Source of the DNA: Lonsdalea iberica
Lineage (GTDB): Bacteria > Pseudomonadota > Gammaproteobacteria > Enterobacterales > Enterobacteriaceae
Direction: 5' to 3'
DNA length: 64,000 nucleotides
Assembly: GCF_002111585.1 (NCBI RefSeq)
Contig: NZ_LUTP01000003.1
Span: forward strand, 1 to 64,000
A model generated the notes under the pieces. The model was given only the letters and a program-made list of their open reading frames with translations. It searched no databases and was not told where the DNA came from. Positions within the stretch are counted from its first letter, which is position 1. Each line of letters begins with the position of its first letter. Shown here piece after piece: positions 1-8,377 of the stretch. Both the position numbers and the translations under genes were made by a program.

Positions 1-24
1 GCCGTTTGCGAAATACGAGACGAT

Positions 25-81
25 GAGCCTGTCTTCCTGCGCTTTTAACCCTATGGGCGCAGAGTGTATGAAGACAGGCTC
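25..81. promoter_or_regulatory. Long nested inverted repeat in the aceE leader
   Basis: A perfect 12-base inverted repeat (GAGCCTGTCTTC at 25-36, its complement at 70-81) encloses a second 6-base repeat (CTGCGC at 37-42, GCGCAG at 57-62). The two arms could fold into one long hairpin ending 41 bases before the aceE start codon. No T-run follows, so it is not an ordinary intrinsic terminator. It could be an mRNA leader structure, an intergenic repeat element or a processing site. The function is not known from the sequence. Confidence 0.6.
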
Positions 82-122
82 CAGACAAATCAACTGAATT
101 AGAAACAGATAAGGAATAGACC

Positions 123-2786
123 ATGTCAGAACGTTTGAATAATGACGTGGATCCGATCGAAACGCGTGACTGGCTGCAGGCGATCGAATCGGTTATCCGT
201 GAAGAAGGTGTTGAGCGCGCGCAGTTCCTGATTGATCAGGTTCTGGGCGAAGCACGTAAAGGCGGCGTGAAAACCGCTGCCGGCAGCGCAAGCAGCAGTT
301 ACATCAACAGCATCGCCGTTGAAGACGAACCTGCCTATCCGGGCAACCTTGATCTGGAGCGCCGTATTCGTTCAACGATCCGTTGGAATGCGGTTATGAC
401 CGTACTGCGCGCTTCTAAGAAAGATTTGGAACTGGGCGGCCACATGGCGTCCTACCAGTCCTCCGCCACCTTCTATGAAGTGTGCTTCAACCACTTCTTC
501 CGCGCACGCAACGCGCAGGACGGCGGCGACCTGGTTTACTTCCAGGGACACATCTCCCCGGGCGTTTACGCCCGCGCATTTGTCGAAGGTCGCCTCACTG
601 AAGAGCAGATGAACAACTTCCGTCAGGAAGTACACGGCCATGGTCTGTCTTCTTATCCGCACCCGAAACTGATGCCTGAATTCTGGCAGTTCCCGACCGT
701 TTCCATGGGGCTGGGCCCGATCGGTGCGATCTACCAGGCTAAGTTCCTGAAATACCTGGAACACCGTGGTCTGAAAGATACCTCTAAACAGACCGTCTAC
801 GCCTTCCTGGGCGACGGGGAGATGGATGAGCCGGAATCCAAAGGCGCCATCACCATCGCGACCCGTGAAAAACTGGACAACCTGGTCTTCGTCATCAACT
901 GCAACCTGCAGCGTCTGGACGGACCGGTTACCGGTAACGGTAAGATCATCAACGAGCTGGAAGGCGTGTTTGGCGGCGCTGGCTGGGAAGTGATCAAGGT
1001 TATCTGGGGCGGGCGCTGGGACGAGCTGCTGCGTAAAGACACCAGCGGTAAGTTGATTCAGTTGATGAACGAAACCGTGGATGGCGACTACCAGACCTTC
1101 AAATCGAAAAACGGCGCCTACGTGCGTGAGCATTTCTTCGGTAAATATCCGGAAACCGCGGAGCTGGTCAAAGACTGGACCGACGATGAAATCTGGGCGC
1201 TGAACCGTGGCGGCCACGATCCGAAGAAAGTCTATGCCGCACTGAAAAAAGCGCAGGACACCAAAGGCAAACCGATCGTCATTCTGGCGCATACCATCAA
1301 GGGTTACGGGATGGGTGATGCGGCGGAAGGCAAAAACATCGCTCACCAGGTCAAGAAGATCAACATGGAAGGCGTTCGCTACTTCCGCGATCGTTTCAAC
1401 GTGCCGGTCAAAGACGAAGAGCTGGAAAAACTGCCTCTGCTGAGCTTTGATAAAGATTCCGAAGAGTACAAATACCTGCACGAACGTCGTCAGGCGCTGG
1501 AAGGCTATGTGCCGTCTCGTCAGCCTAACTTCAGCGGTTCTCTGGATCTGCCGACGCTGGAAGACTTTGGTCCCTTGCTGGAAGAGCAAAACAAAGAGAT
1601 TTCCACCACCATCGCTTTCGTTCGTGCCTTGAACGTGATGCTGAAGAACAAGTCGATCAAAGATCGCTTGGTGCCGATTATCGCGGATGAAGCGCGTACT
1701 TTCGGTATGGAAGGTCTGTTCCGTCAGATTGGTATTTACAGCCCGAACGGTCAGCAGTACACGCCGCAGGACCGCGAGCAGGTGGCGTACTACAAAGAAG
1801 ACGAGAAAGGTCAGATTCTGCAGGAAGGGATCAACGAACTGGGCGCGGGCGCGTCCTGGCTGGCGGCGGCAACGTCATACAGCACCAACGATCTGCCGAT
1901 GATCCCGTTCTACATCTACTACTCCATGTTCGGGTTCCAGCGTATCGGCGACTTGTGCTGGGCTGCGGGCGACCAGCAGGCGCGCGGCTTCCTGATTGGG
2001 GGCACCTCTGGTCGTACGACGCTGAACGGCGAAGGTTTGCAGCATGAAGACGGCCACAGCCACATTCAGTCTCTGACTATCCCGAACTGTATCTCCTACG
2101 ATCCGGCTTTCGCCTACGAAGTCGCTGTCATCATGCATGACGGTCTGCACCGTATGTACGGCGAAGCGCAGGAGAACGTTTATTATTACATTACGACGCT
2201 GAACGAAAACTACCACATGCCGGCGATGCCGCAGGGCGCCGAAGAAGGCATCCGCAAAGGTATCTACAAGCTGGAAACGGTGGAAGGCAGCAAAGGCAAG
2301 GTACAGCTGTTGGGCTCCGGCTCGATTCTGCGCCACGTCCGCGAAGCCGCAGTGATCCTATCCCAGGACTACGGTATCGGCTCCGACGTCTACAGCGTGA
2401 CCTCCTTCACCGAACTGGCGCGCGACGGTCAGGACTGCGAACGTTGGAACATGTTGCACCCGGCCGAAACGCCGCGCGTACCGTACATCGCTCAGGTGAT
2501 GAGCGAAGCGCCTGCCGTCGCGTCTACCGACTACATGAAGCTGTTCGCCGAGCAGGTACGTACTTACATCCCGGCCAGCGACTACCGCGTTCTGGGTACG
2601 GACGGCTTCGGTCGCTCCGACAGCCGTGAGAACCTGCGTCACCACTTCGAAGTGGATGCGTCTTACGTGGTGGTTGCCGCACTGGGCGAACTGGCTAAAC
2701 GCGGCGAAGTTGAAGCGTCTGTTGTGGCTGAAGCCATTAAGAAATTCAACATCGACCCTGATAAAGTTAACCCGCGTCTGGCATAA
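123..2786 (+). CDS. aceE: Pyruvate dehydrogenase E1 component
   Basis: The thiamine-diphosphate-dependent E1 subunit decarboxylates pyruvate and acetylates the lipoyl groups of AceF in the cytoplasmic pyruvate dehydrogenase complex. The 887 residues equal the E. coli AceE length, and the protein aligns with it from end to end (start [17 protein letters not shown]). The ThDP-binding segment [13 protein letters not shown] followed by [11 protein letters not shown] is visible around residues 228-265. An AAGGA ribosome site lies 6 bases before the ATG. aceF starts 14 bases after the stop, as in the usual pdhR-aceEF-lpd operon; any pdhR would lie before this window. The frame is intact. Confidence 0.98.
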   Translation: MSERLNNDVDPIETRDWLQAIESVIREEGVERAQFLIDQVLGEARKGGVKTAAGSASSSYINSIAVEDEPAYPGNLDLERRIRSTIRWNAVMTVLRASKKDLELGGHMASYQSSATFYEVCFNHFFRARNAQDGGDLVYFQGHISPGVYARAFVEGRLTEEQMNNFRQEVHGHGLSSYPHPKLMPEFWQFPTVSMGLGPIGAIYQAKFLKYLEHRGLKDTSKQTVYAFLGDGEMDEPESKGAITIATREKLDNLVFVINCNLQRLDGPVTGNGKIINELEGVFGGAGWEVIKVIWGGRWDELLRKDTSGKLIQLMNETVDGDYQTFKSKNGAYVREHFFGKYPETAELVKDWTDDEIWALNRGGHDPKKVYAALKKAQDTKGKPIVILAHTIKGYGMGDAAEGKNIAHQVKKINMEGVRYFRDRFNVPVKDEELEKLPLLSFDKDSEEYKYLHERRQALEGYVPSRQPNFSGSLDLPTLEDFGPLLEEQNKEISTTIAFVRALNVMLKNKSIKDRLVPIIADEARTFGMEGLFRQIGIYSPNGQQYTPQDREQVAYYKEDEKGQILQEGINELGAGASWLAAATSYSTNDLPMIPFYIYYSMFGFQRIGDLCWAAGDQQARGFLIGGTSGRTTLNGEGLQHEDGHSHIQSLTIPNCISYDPAFAYEVAVIMHDGLHRMYGEAQENVYYYITTLNENYHMPAMPQGAEEGIRKGIYKLETVEGSKGKVQLLGSGSILRHVREAAVILSQDYGIGSDVYSVTSFTELARDGQDCERWNMLHPAETPRVPYIAQVMSEAPAVASTDYMKLFAEQVRTYIPASDYRVLGTDGFGRSDSRENLRHHFEVDASYVVVAALGELAKRGEVEASVVAEAIKKFNIDPDKVNPRLA

Positions 2787-2800
2787 GAGGGCAAGATTAC

Positions 2801-4674
2801 ATGGCTATCGAAATCAATGTTCCGGATATCGGTTCGGACGAAGTTGAAGTCACCGAAGTGATGGTGAACGTCGGCGACACTGTTGAAGCTGAACAGTCGC
2901 TGATTACGGTGGAAGGCGATAAGGCCTCCATGGAAGTGCCTTCCCCTCAGGCGGGCGTGGTGAAAGAAATCAAGATTGCCGTCGGCGACAAAGTCTCCAC
3001 CGGTTCTCTGATCATGGTATTTGATTCGGCAGACAGCGCGGCGGAAGCGCCGGCAGCCGCACAGCCGGAAGCGGCACCCGCGGCTCCGGCTGCGGCCAGC
3101 GCGGTGAAAGACGTCGACGTGCCGGACATCGGCGGCGACGAAGTCGAAGTCACCGAAGTGATGGTGAATGTCGGCGACAGCGTTGAAGCAGAGCAGTCTT
3201 TGATCACCGTTGAAGGCGACAAAGCCTCTATGGAAGTCCCGGCACCGTTCGCGGGCGTGGTGAAAGAGATCAAGATCGCCACGGGCGACAAAGTGAAAAC
3301 CGGCTCCCTGATCATGGTGTTTGAAGTGGCAGGCGCCGCGCCAGCCGCACAGGCCAGCCAGCCGGCTGCCGCTCCGGCCGCAGCTAGCACCGGTTCTGCC
3401 GCGAAAGACGTCAACGTGCCGGATATCGGCGGCGACGAAGTGGAAGTCACCGAAGTGATGGTCAGCGTCGGCGACAACGTCACGGCAGAGCAGTCTCTGA
3501 TCACCGTGGAAGGCGACAAGGCTTCCATGGAGGTGCCGGCGCCGTTCGCGGGCACGGTTAAAGAGATCAAGATCGCCACGGGCGACAAGGTGAAAACCGG
3601 CTCCCTGATCATGGTGTTTGAAGTCGAAGGCGCAGCCCCGGCTGCGGCACCGGCAGCGAAAACCGAAGCGAGCGCCGCGCCTGCTCCAGCTAAAGCTGCG
3701 CCGGCCGCGGCCAGCTCCAGCGCGAAGGGCGAGTTTGCTGAGAATGACGCTTACGTGCACGCGACCCCGGTCATCCGTCGTCTTGCGCGCGAGTTCGGCG
3801 TCAATCTGGCGAAGGTGAAAGGAACCGGTCGCAAAGGCCGTATCCTGCGCGAAGACGTACAGGCTTACGTAAAAGACGCGGTCAAACGCGCAGAATCCGC
3901 TCCGGCGGCGGGTGCGGCGGGCGGTTCTCTGCCGGGTCTGCTGCCTTGGCCGAAGGTCGACTTCAGCAAATTCGGCGAAGTCGAAGAAGTGGAACTGGGT
4001 CGTATTCAGAAGATCTCCGGCGCCAACCTGCATCGCAACTGGGTGATGATCCCGCACGTGACGCAGTTTGACGAAGCGGATATCACCGAAGTCGAAGCGT
4101 TCCGCAAACAGCAGAACGTGGAAGCCGAGAAGAAGAAACTGGACGTGAAGATCACGCCTGTCGTGTTCATCATGAAAGCCGTCGCGAAAGCGCTGGAAGA
4201 GTTCCCACGTTTCAACAGCTCGCTGTCTGAAGATGGTCAGCGCCTGACGCTGAAAAAATACATCAACGTCGGCGTTGCGGTTGATACGCCGAACGGTCTG
4301 GTGGTTCCGGTATTCCGCGATGTGAACAAGAAAGGCATCGTTGAACTGTCTCGCGAGCTGATGGAGATCTCCAAAAAGCCCGCGCCGGTAAGCTGACGGC
4401 TTCCGACATGCAGGGGGGATGCTTCACCATTTCCAGCCTGGGCGGCCTTGGCACTACGGCGTTCACGCCGATCGTCAACGCACCGGAAGTGGCTATCCTC
4501 GGCGTCTCCAAATCGGCCACCAAGCCGGTATGGAACGGCAAAGAGTTCGCGCCGCGCCTGATGCTGCCACTGTCTCTGTCATTCGACCACCGTGTTATCG
4601 ACGGTGCGGACGGCGCGCGTTTCATCAGCTTCATCAACAATGTGATGTCTGATATCCGTCGTCTGGTGATGTAA
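2801..4674 (+). CDS. aceF: Pyruvate dehydrogenase E2 (dihydrolipoyl acetyltransferase), frameshifted as read
   Basis: AceF is the structural core of the complex and transfers acetyl from lipoyl to CoA. Three lipoyl domains each carry the [10 protein letters not shown] motif (first lipoyl lysine K41), joined by Ala/Pro linkers. A peripheral subunit-binding domain follows ([14 protein letters not shown]), then the catalytic domain. As read, the frame breaks near 4378: the codons after SKK run into a TGA at 4394-4396. Adding one G there restores [18 protein letters not shown] and continues to the true end, with the catalytic [14 protein letters not shown] and terminal RRLVM. The restored protein would have 624 residues (E. 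coli 630). An intact 3' half in this central metabolic gene suggests a sequencing error rather than a dead gene. Confidence 0.93.
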
Positions 4675-4683
4675 TCGCCGGGG

Positions 4684-4705
4684 CCGGCCTGCGGGCCGGT
4701 CTTTT
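4684..4705 (+). terminator. Intrinsic terminator after aceF
   Basis: CCGGCC (4684-4689) and GGCCGG (4694-4699) form a 6-base stem with a TGCG loop, followed by TCTTTT. It lies 10 bases after the aceF stop and would separate aceEF from lpd, which then needs its own promoter or readthrough, as in E. coli. Confidence 0.65.
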
Positions 4706-4777
4706 GGCTAACGTCGACGCCGCGGCGGCAGGCTGCTCGCCGTGGCATGTTTGAGACGCAGATCCCCCTGGCTCGCC

Positions 4778-4805
4778 TTGCAGAGCGTTAACAACTCTGT
4801 AAACT
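4778..4805 (+). promoter_or_regulatory. Candidate lpd promoter
   Basis: TTGCAG (4778-4783) and TAAACT (4800-4805), 16 bases apart, lie about 90 bases before lpd in the 220-base aceF-lpd gap. A separate lpd promoter is established in E. coli; this particular assignment is by pattern only. Confidence 0.35.
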
Positions 4806-4897
4806 CAATGTCAGTGTGGGGCGTCCCGGTGGATGACGGACGTACTGATCCATAACAACCACGTCTGACCGCCGGACAAACAAAACAAGAGGTCATG

Positions 4898-6322
4898 ATG
4901 AGTACTGAAATTAAAGCCCAGGTGGTGGTGCTTGGCGCGGGCCCTGCAGGTTATTCTGCGGCGTTCCGTTGCGCGGACTTAGGTCTGGACACCGTACTGG
5001 TAGAACGCTATTCCACGTTGGGCGGGGTTTGCCTCAACGTCGGATGTATCCCTTCCAAAGCTTTACTGCACGTTGCAAAAGTCATCGAAGAAGCTAAGGC
5101 CCTTGCCACGCACGGTATCGTGTTCGGCGAACCTCAGACCGACATCGACAAGATTCGTTCCTGGAAAGAAAAAGTCATCAACCAGCTGACCGGCGGTCTG
5201 GCAGGCATGGCGAAAGGCCGTAAAGTTAAAGTGGTCAACGGTCTGGGTAAATTCACCGGCGCGAACACGCTGGTCGTTGAAGGCGAAGGCGGCAATACCA
5301 CCATCAACTTCGATAACGCGATCATTGCTGCGGGCTCCCGTCCGATCCAGCTTCCGTTTATTCCGCATGAAGATCCGCGTGTATGGGACTCCACCGATGC
5401 GCTGGAGCTGAAAACCGTACCGGAACGCATGCTGATCATGGGCGGCGGTATCATCGGTCTGGAAATGGGGACCGTCTACCACGCGCTGGGTTCCAAGATC
5501 GACGTCGTCGAAATGTTCGATCAGGTGATCCCGGCCGCTGATAAAGACGTCGTGAAGACCTTCACCAAGCGCATCAGCAACAAGTTCGGCCTGATGCTGG
5601 AAACTAAAGTGACGGCGGTAGAAGCCAAAGAAGACGGCATCTACGTCACGATGGAAGGTAAAAACGCGCCGGCAGAACCGCAGTGCTATGACGCAGTACT
5701 GGTCGCTATCGGCCGCGTGCCGAACGGCAAATTTTTGGATGCCGGTCAGGCTGGCATTGAAGTTGACGATCGCGGCTTTATCCACGTCGATAAACAAATG
5801 CGCACCAACGTGCCGCACATCTACGCTATCGGCGATGTCGTCGGTCAGCCGATGCTGGCGCACAAAGGCGTGCACGAAGGTCACGTGGCTGCAGAAGTCA
5901 TCGCCGGCAAGAAACACTACTTCGATCCGAAAGTGATCCCGTCCATTGCCTATACCGAACCGGAAGTGGCGTGGGTCGGTCTGACCGAGAAAGAAGCGAA
6001 AGAGAAGGGCATCAGCTACGAAACAGCGATCTTCCCTTGGGCGGCGTCAGGCCGCGCTATCGCTTCCGACTGCGCGGACGGCATGACTAAGCTGATCTTC
6101 GAGAAAGAGAGCCATCGCATCATTGGTGGGGCGATCGTCGGGACCAACGGCGGCGAACTGCTGGGCGAAATCGGTCTGGCCATCGAAATGGGCTGCGACG
6201 CGGAAGATATCGCGCTGACGATCCATGCGCACCCGACGCTGCACGAATCTATCGGGCTGGCGGCGGAAGTGTACGAAGGCAGCATCACCGACCTGCCGAA
6301 CCCGAAAGCAAAGAAAAAATAA
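4898..6322 (+). CDS. lpd: Dihydrolipoyl dehydrogenase (E3)
   Basis: This FAD flavoprotein reoxidises dihydrolipoamide with NAD+ for the pyruvate and 2-oxoglutarate dehydrogenase complexes and the glycine cleavage system. It has an N-terminal FAD motif (GAGPAG, residues 13-18), the redox disulfide C45/C50 in GGVCLNVGC, an NAD-binding GGGIIGLEMG, a second FAD motif ending in AIGDVV, and the C-terminal HAHPTLHES with the catalytic His-Glu pair. Two ATGs are adjacent (4895 and 4898). The second gives 474 residues, as in E. coli (MSTEIK), and has better spacing from AGAGGT. Confidence 0.97.
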   Translation: MSTEIKAQVVVLGAGPAGYSAAFRCADLGLDTVLVERYSTLGGVCLNVGCIPSKALLHVAKVIEEAKALATHGIVFGEPQTDIDKIRSWKEKVINQLTGGLAGMAKGRKVKVVNGLGKFTGANTLVVEGEGGNTTINFDNAIIAAGSRPIQLPFIPHEDPRVWDSTDALELKTVPERMLIMGGGIIGLEMGTVYHALGSKIDVVEMFDQVIPAADKDVVKTFTKRISNKFGLMLETKVTAVEAKEDGIYVTMEGKNAPAEPQCYDAVLVAIGRVPNGKFLDAGQAGIEVDDRGFIHVDKQMRTNVPHIYAIGDVVGQPMLAHKGVHEGHVAAEVIAGKKHYFDPKVIPSIAYTEPEVAWVGLTEKEAKEKGISYETAIFPWAASGRAIASDCADGMTKLIFEKESHRIIGGAIVGTNGGELLGEIGLAIEMGCDAEDIALTIHAHPTLHESIGLAAEVYEGSITDLPNPKAKKK

Positions 6323-6377
6323 GCTGAAGGCGAGTGTACGCAGGCGCAAATAAGCGCTTGCGTATCATGACAGGTTC

Positions 6378-6412
6378 AAAAAATCCGGGGCAGCCGCCGC
6401 CGGATTTTTTTT
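6378..6412 (+). terminator. Intrinsic terminator after lpd
   Basis: AAAAAATCCGG and CCGGATTTTTTTT form an A/T-extended stem around a short GC-rich loop, ending in eight T residues about 60 bases after the lpd stop. It closes the pyruvate dehydrogenase operon. Confidence 0.85.
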
Positions 6413-6464
6413 CGTGTGACGATCGATGACGGAAGGGGAACGTCTGTCCGTAGGCGCTAACTCA

Positions 6465-7070
6465 GCAGCAGCGTCAATAGCGTTCGCGGGTTACCTGGCT
6501 GTTGCAACCGACAGTGGGCGAGCACTTTATCGCAGTCCAGATGCGGCAGCGGCTGCCGCAATCGTTCTCAGCGTCGCCGTATTGTGGTATCCCTGCGCAT
6601 AGAGTCGGGGGCCGCTGGCCACACTGTTTTCCCCCTGTCATCACGACGCTGATGACATACGCCGTGAGAAAATCTTTCTCCGTCGCAGTGGGGATTTCCG
6701 CCGCCCGCGCGTAAGCGCGGGCAGGATCACCGTGCTGGGATGGTCGCGCAAGGCGGGGGGAACGTCATCGAAGTCCAACGCATGTCCGGCGTAGCCGAGC
6801 CTCAGGCTGTGCGACAGTCTGTCGTTATTGCGTAAGACCTGTTTCACGTCAACCAGTCCCTTATCCATTACCGCGTCTTCCGAGACGGGCAGCCCCAAGG
6901 CAACGAAATCGATCGCTCCTCGACGCGCGGCGTACTGGTGGTGTTGAGTTCAGCTAATGCAGGGGGGGTGTCTGCAGAGATAAGGATCATAGGCAGCCAG
7001 ACACCGAGAGGAAAAAGGGCTTTTGATCTGCCGTGGCGACGGGATGTCGTCGTATAACCACGCGCCATAA
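6465..7070 (-). pseudogene. Decayed MmgE/PrpD-family gene
   Basis: No intact frame spans this stretch. Conceptual translation of the minus strand gives family-specific pieces in order but in different frames. GLVDVKQVLRNNDRLSHSLR leads into LGYAGHALDFDDV and HPSTVILPAL (about 6740-6880). Then AQGYHNTATL and an Ala-rich helix follow (about 6540-6600), ending at a stop. The motifs GHALDFDD and GxHNTAT are hallmarks of MmgE/PrpD (2-methylcitrate dehydratase/aconitate decarboxylase-like) proteins of about 450 residues. Large parts are missing, so this is a relic with several lesions, not a single sequencing slip. Confidence 0.7.
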
Positions 7071-7105
7071 GCCAGGTAGCGATGCTATATGCCGATGGCG
7101 TATGG

Positions 7106-8089
7106 CTAAAAACGCTCTTTGATTTGCCCCGGCGTGACGCCGAAAGTGCGGCGCAGCGCGGTGGTGAAGTTGGCCGAACTGTTGTACCCGGCGAGGCTGG
7201 CCGCCTGAGAAATCGCCATGCCGTCGCGTTGCAGCGCTAGCATGGCGCGCCGCAGTCGACAGGTGCGCAGGTATTCGAAGACGGTGATGTTAAAGGTGTG
7301 GCGGAAATGGCGTTGAAGCGTGCTGGCGCTCATGTTGACGCACTTGGCGATTTCGTCCATCGAGAGCTGGTCTGCTTCCCCGCTTTCCAGCATGTCGCGA
7401 ACTTGCTGAATACGGTGATGGTTGCGCAGGTCGATGCCGTCTCGGTGCTTCGCCTGACTTTTAGCGGTCAGCGAACTCAGGGCCTCAATAATCAGCAACA
7501 TGCACTGACTCTCCAGATAGAGCCGCTGCAGCGGGGTGTTGCAGCTGGGGGAATTGAGGATCTGCAACGCGATGGCCTGCGCCTGCCGGGACGGCATCCA
7601 GAGATGAGTGGCGAGATGGGTTTGCGAGAAGTCGTAGATGGCCTGCCAATCGCTGACGCTGTCGAGCAAATTTCCGTAAAGCCACTCCTGGCTGAAGGTT
7701 AGCGATACCGTGCGCTCATGCTCGTCACGTTTGCCGAGGCGACTGAAACGCGTGGGTTCGGTGAGCGAAATAAGCGAAGCGGGCTGTACGTTGCCCAGAT
7801 GCAGCATTTGCTCGCCGTAGGTCACATGCGCGATGCCGTTGACGACAATCGCCAGCTTGAGCGCGCCGTTCAGGAGCGTCTGGGTCTTCATATTGGTCAG
7901 ATTTACCACATCCGCAGTGTGGAGGATCAAATCGCGGTTAAGTTGAGTGACGTTAAATTCGCCAAACAGCAGCGGCGTATTGTCTATACCGGCCGGCGTC
8001 AGAAAGCGATAATCTCTGGTAATCAATCTCGAACTTTGAACAATATGATTTTTAAATATATTTTTCGACTCTGGTACTTTATTGTCCAT
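7106..8089 (-). CDS. AraC-family transcriptional regulator of the adjacent siderophore genes
   Basis: A 327-residue protein with an N-terminal sensing region and a C-terminal double helix-turn-helix AraC domain (from about MDEIAKCVNMSASTLQRHF to YNSSANFTTALRRTFGVTPG). Length and layout match PchR/YbtA-type regulators, which activate siderophore receptor genes when the ferric siderophore is present. The start at 8089 is preferred because GGAAAGGAAAAC precedes this ATG; an upstream in-frame start at 8146 lacks such a site. It is divergent from the TonB receptor gene at 8378, which is its likely target. That role is inference from position and family. Confidence 0.88.
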   Translation of the reverse strand: MDNKVPESKNIFKNHIVQSSRLITRDYRFLTPAGIDNTPLLFGEFNVTQLNRDLILHTADVVNLTNMKTQTLLNGALKLAIVVNGIAHVTYGEQMLHLGNVQPASLISLTEPTRFSRLGKRDEHERTVSLTFSQEWLYGNLLDSVSDWQAIYDFSQTHLATHLWMPSRQAQAIALQILNSPSCNTPLQRLYLESQCMLLIIEALSSLTAKSQAKHRDGIDLRNHHRIQQVRDMLESGEADQLSMDEIAKCVNMSASTLQRHFRHTFNITVFEYLRTCRLRRAMLALQRDGMAISQAASLAGYNSSANFTTALRRTFGVTPGQIKERF

Positions 8090-8211
8090 GTTTTCCTTTC
8101 CTTTTGTCTGGCTATCCGTTGCCATTTCGATGTTTTCGCAAAACATTTTGCCGTTTGCACAAACCTCGCGTTAGAAAACAAATGTAACAATGATCGTGCC
8201 AAAAGGGTAAC

Positions 8212-8230
8212 GCAAACGATTATCAGTGAT
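8212..8230. promoter_or_regulatory. Candidate Fur box in the regulator/receptor divergent region
   Basis: This 19-mer matches about 11 of 19 positions of the Fur consensus, centred on GATTATCA. It lies between the AraC gene and the receptor gene, where iron repression would be expected. A small inverted repeat GTTTG-CA-CAAAC (8153-8164) nearby could be an AraC-type operator. Both are pattern calls. Confidence 0.38.
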
Positions 8231-8377
8231 GCTTTCTTACTGACGGTTCATTTTTCGCGCAGGTCATTTCGTTTCGCGCGGTTCGTTGCTTTCCATTGCG
8301 TAAGATGATGGAAGGGAATGTCCCCGTCTGTCAGCAGCAGCCGTCTTTCCCAATGATAAAGATATAGGGCGATTTAC

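Noticed and set aside
372..1589. 405-codon open frame antisense to aceE
   Set aside because: It lies wholly inside aceE on the other strand, has no family resemblance and reflects the codon bias of aceE.
2663..4057. 464-codon open frame antisense to aceF with repeated segments
   Set aside because: The repeats mirror the three lipoyl domains of aceF; not an independent repeat protein.
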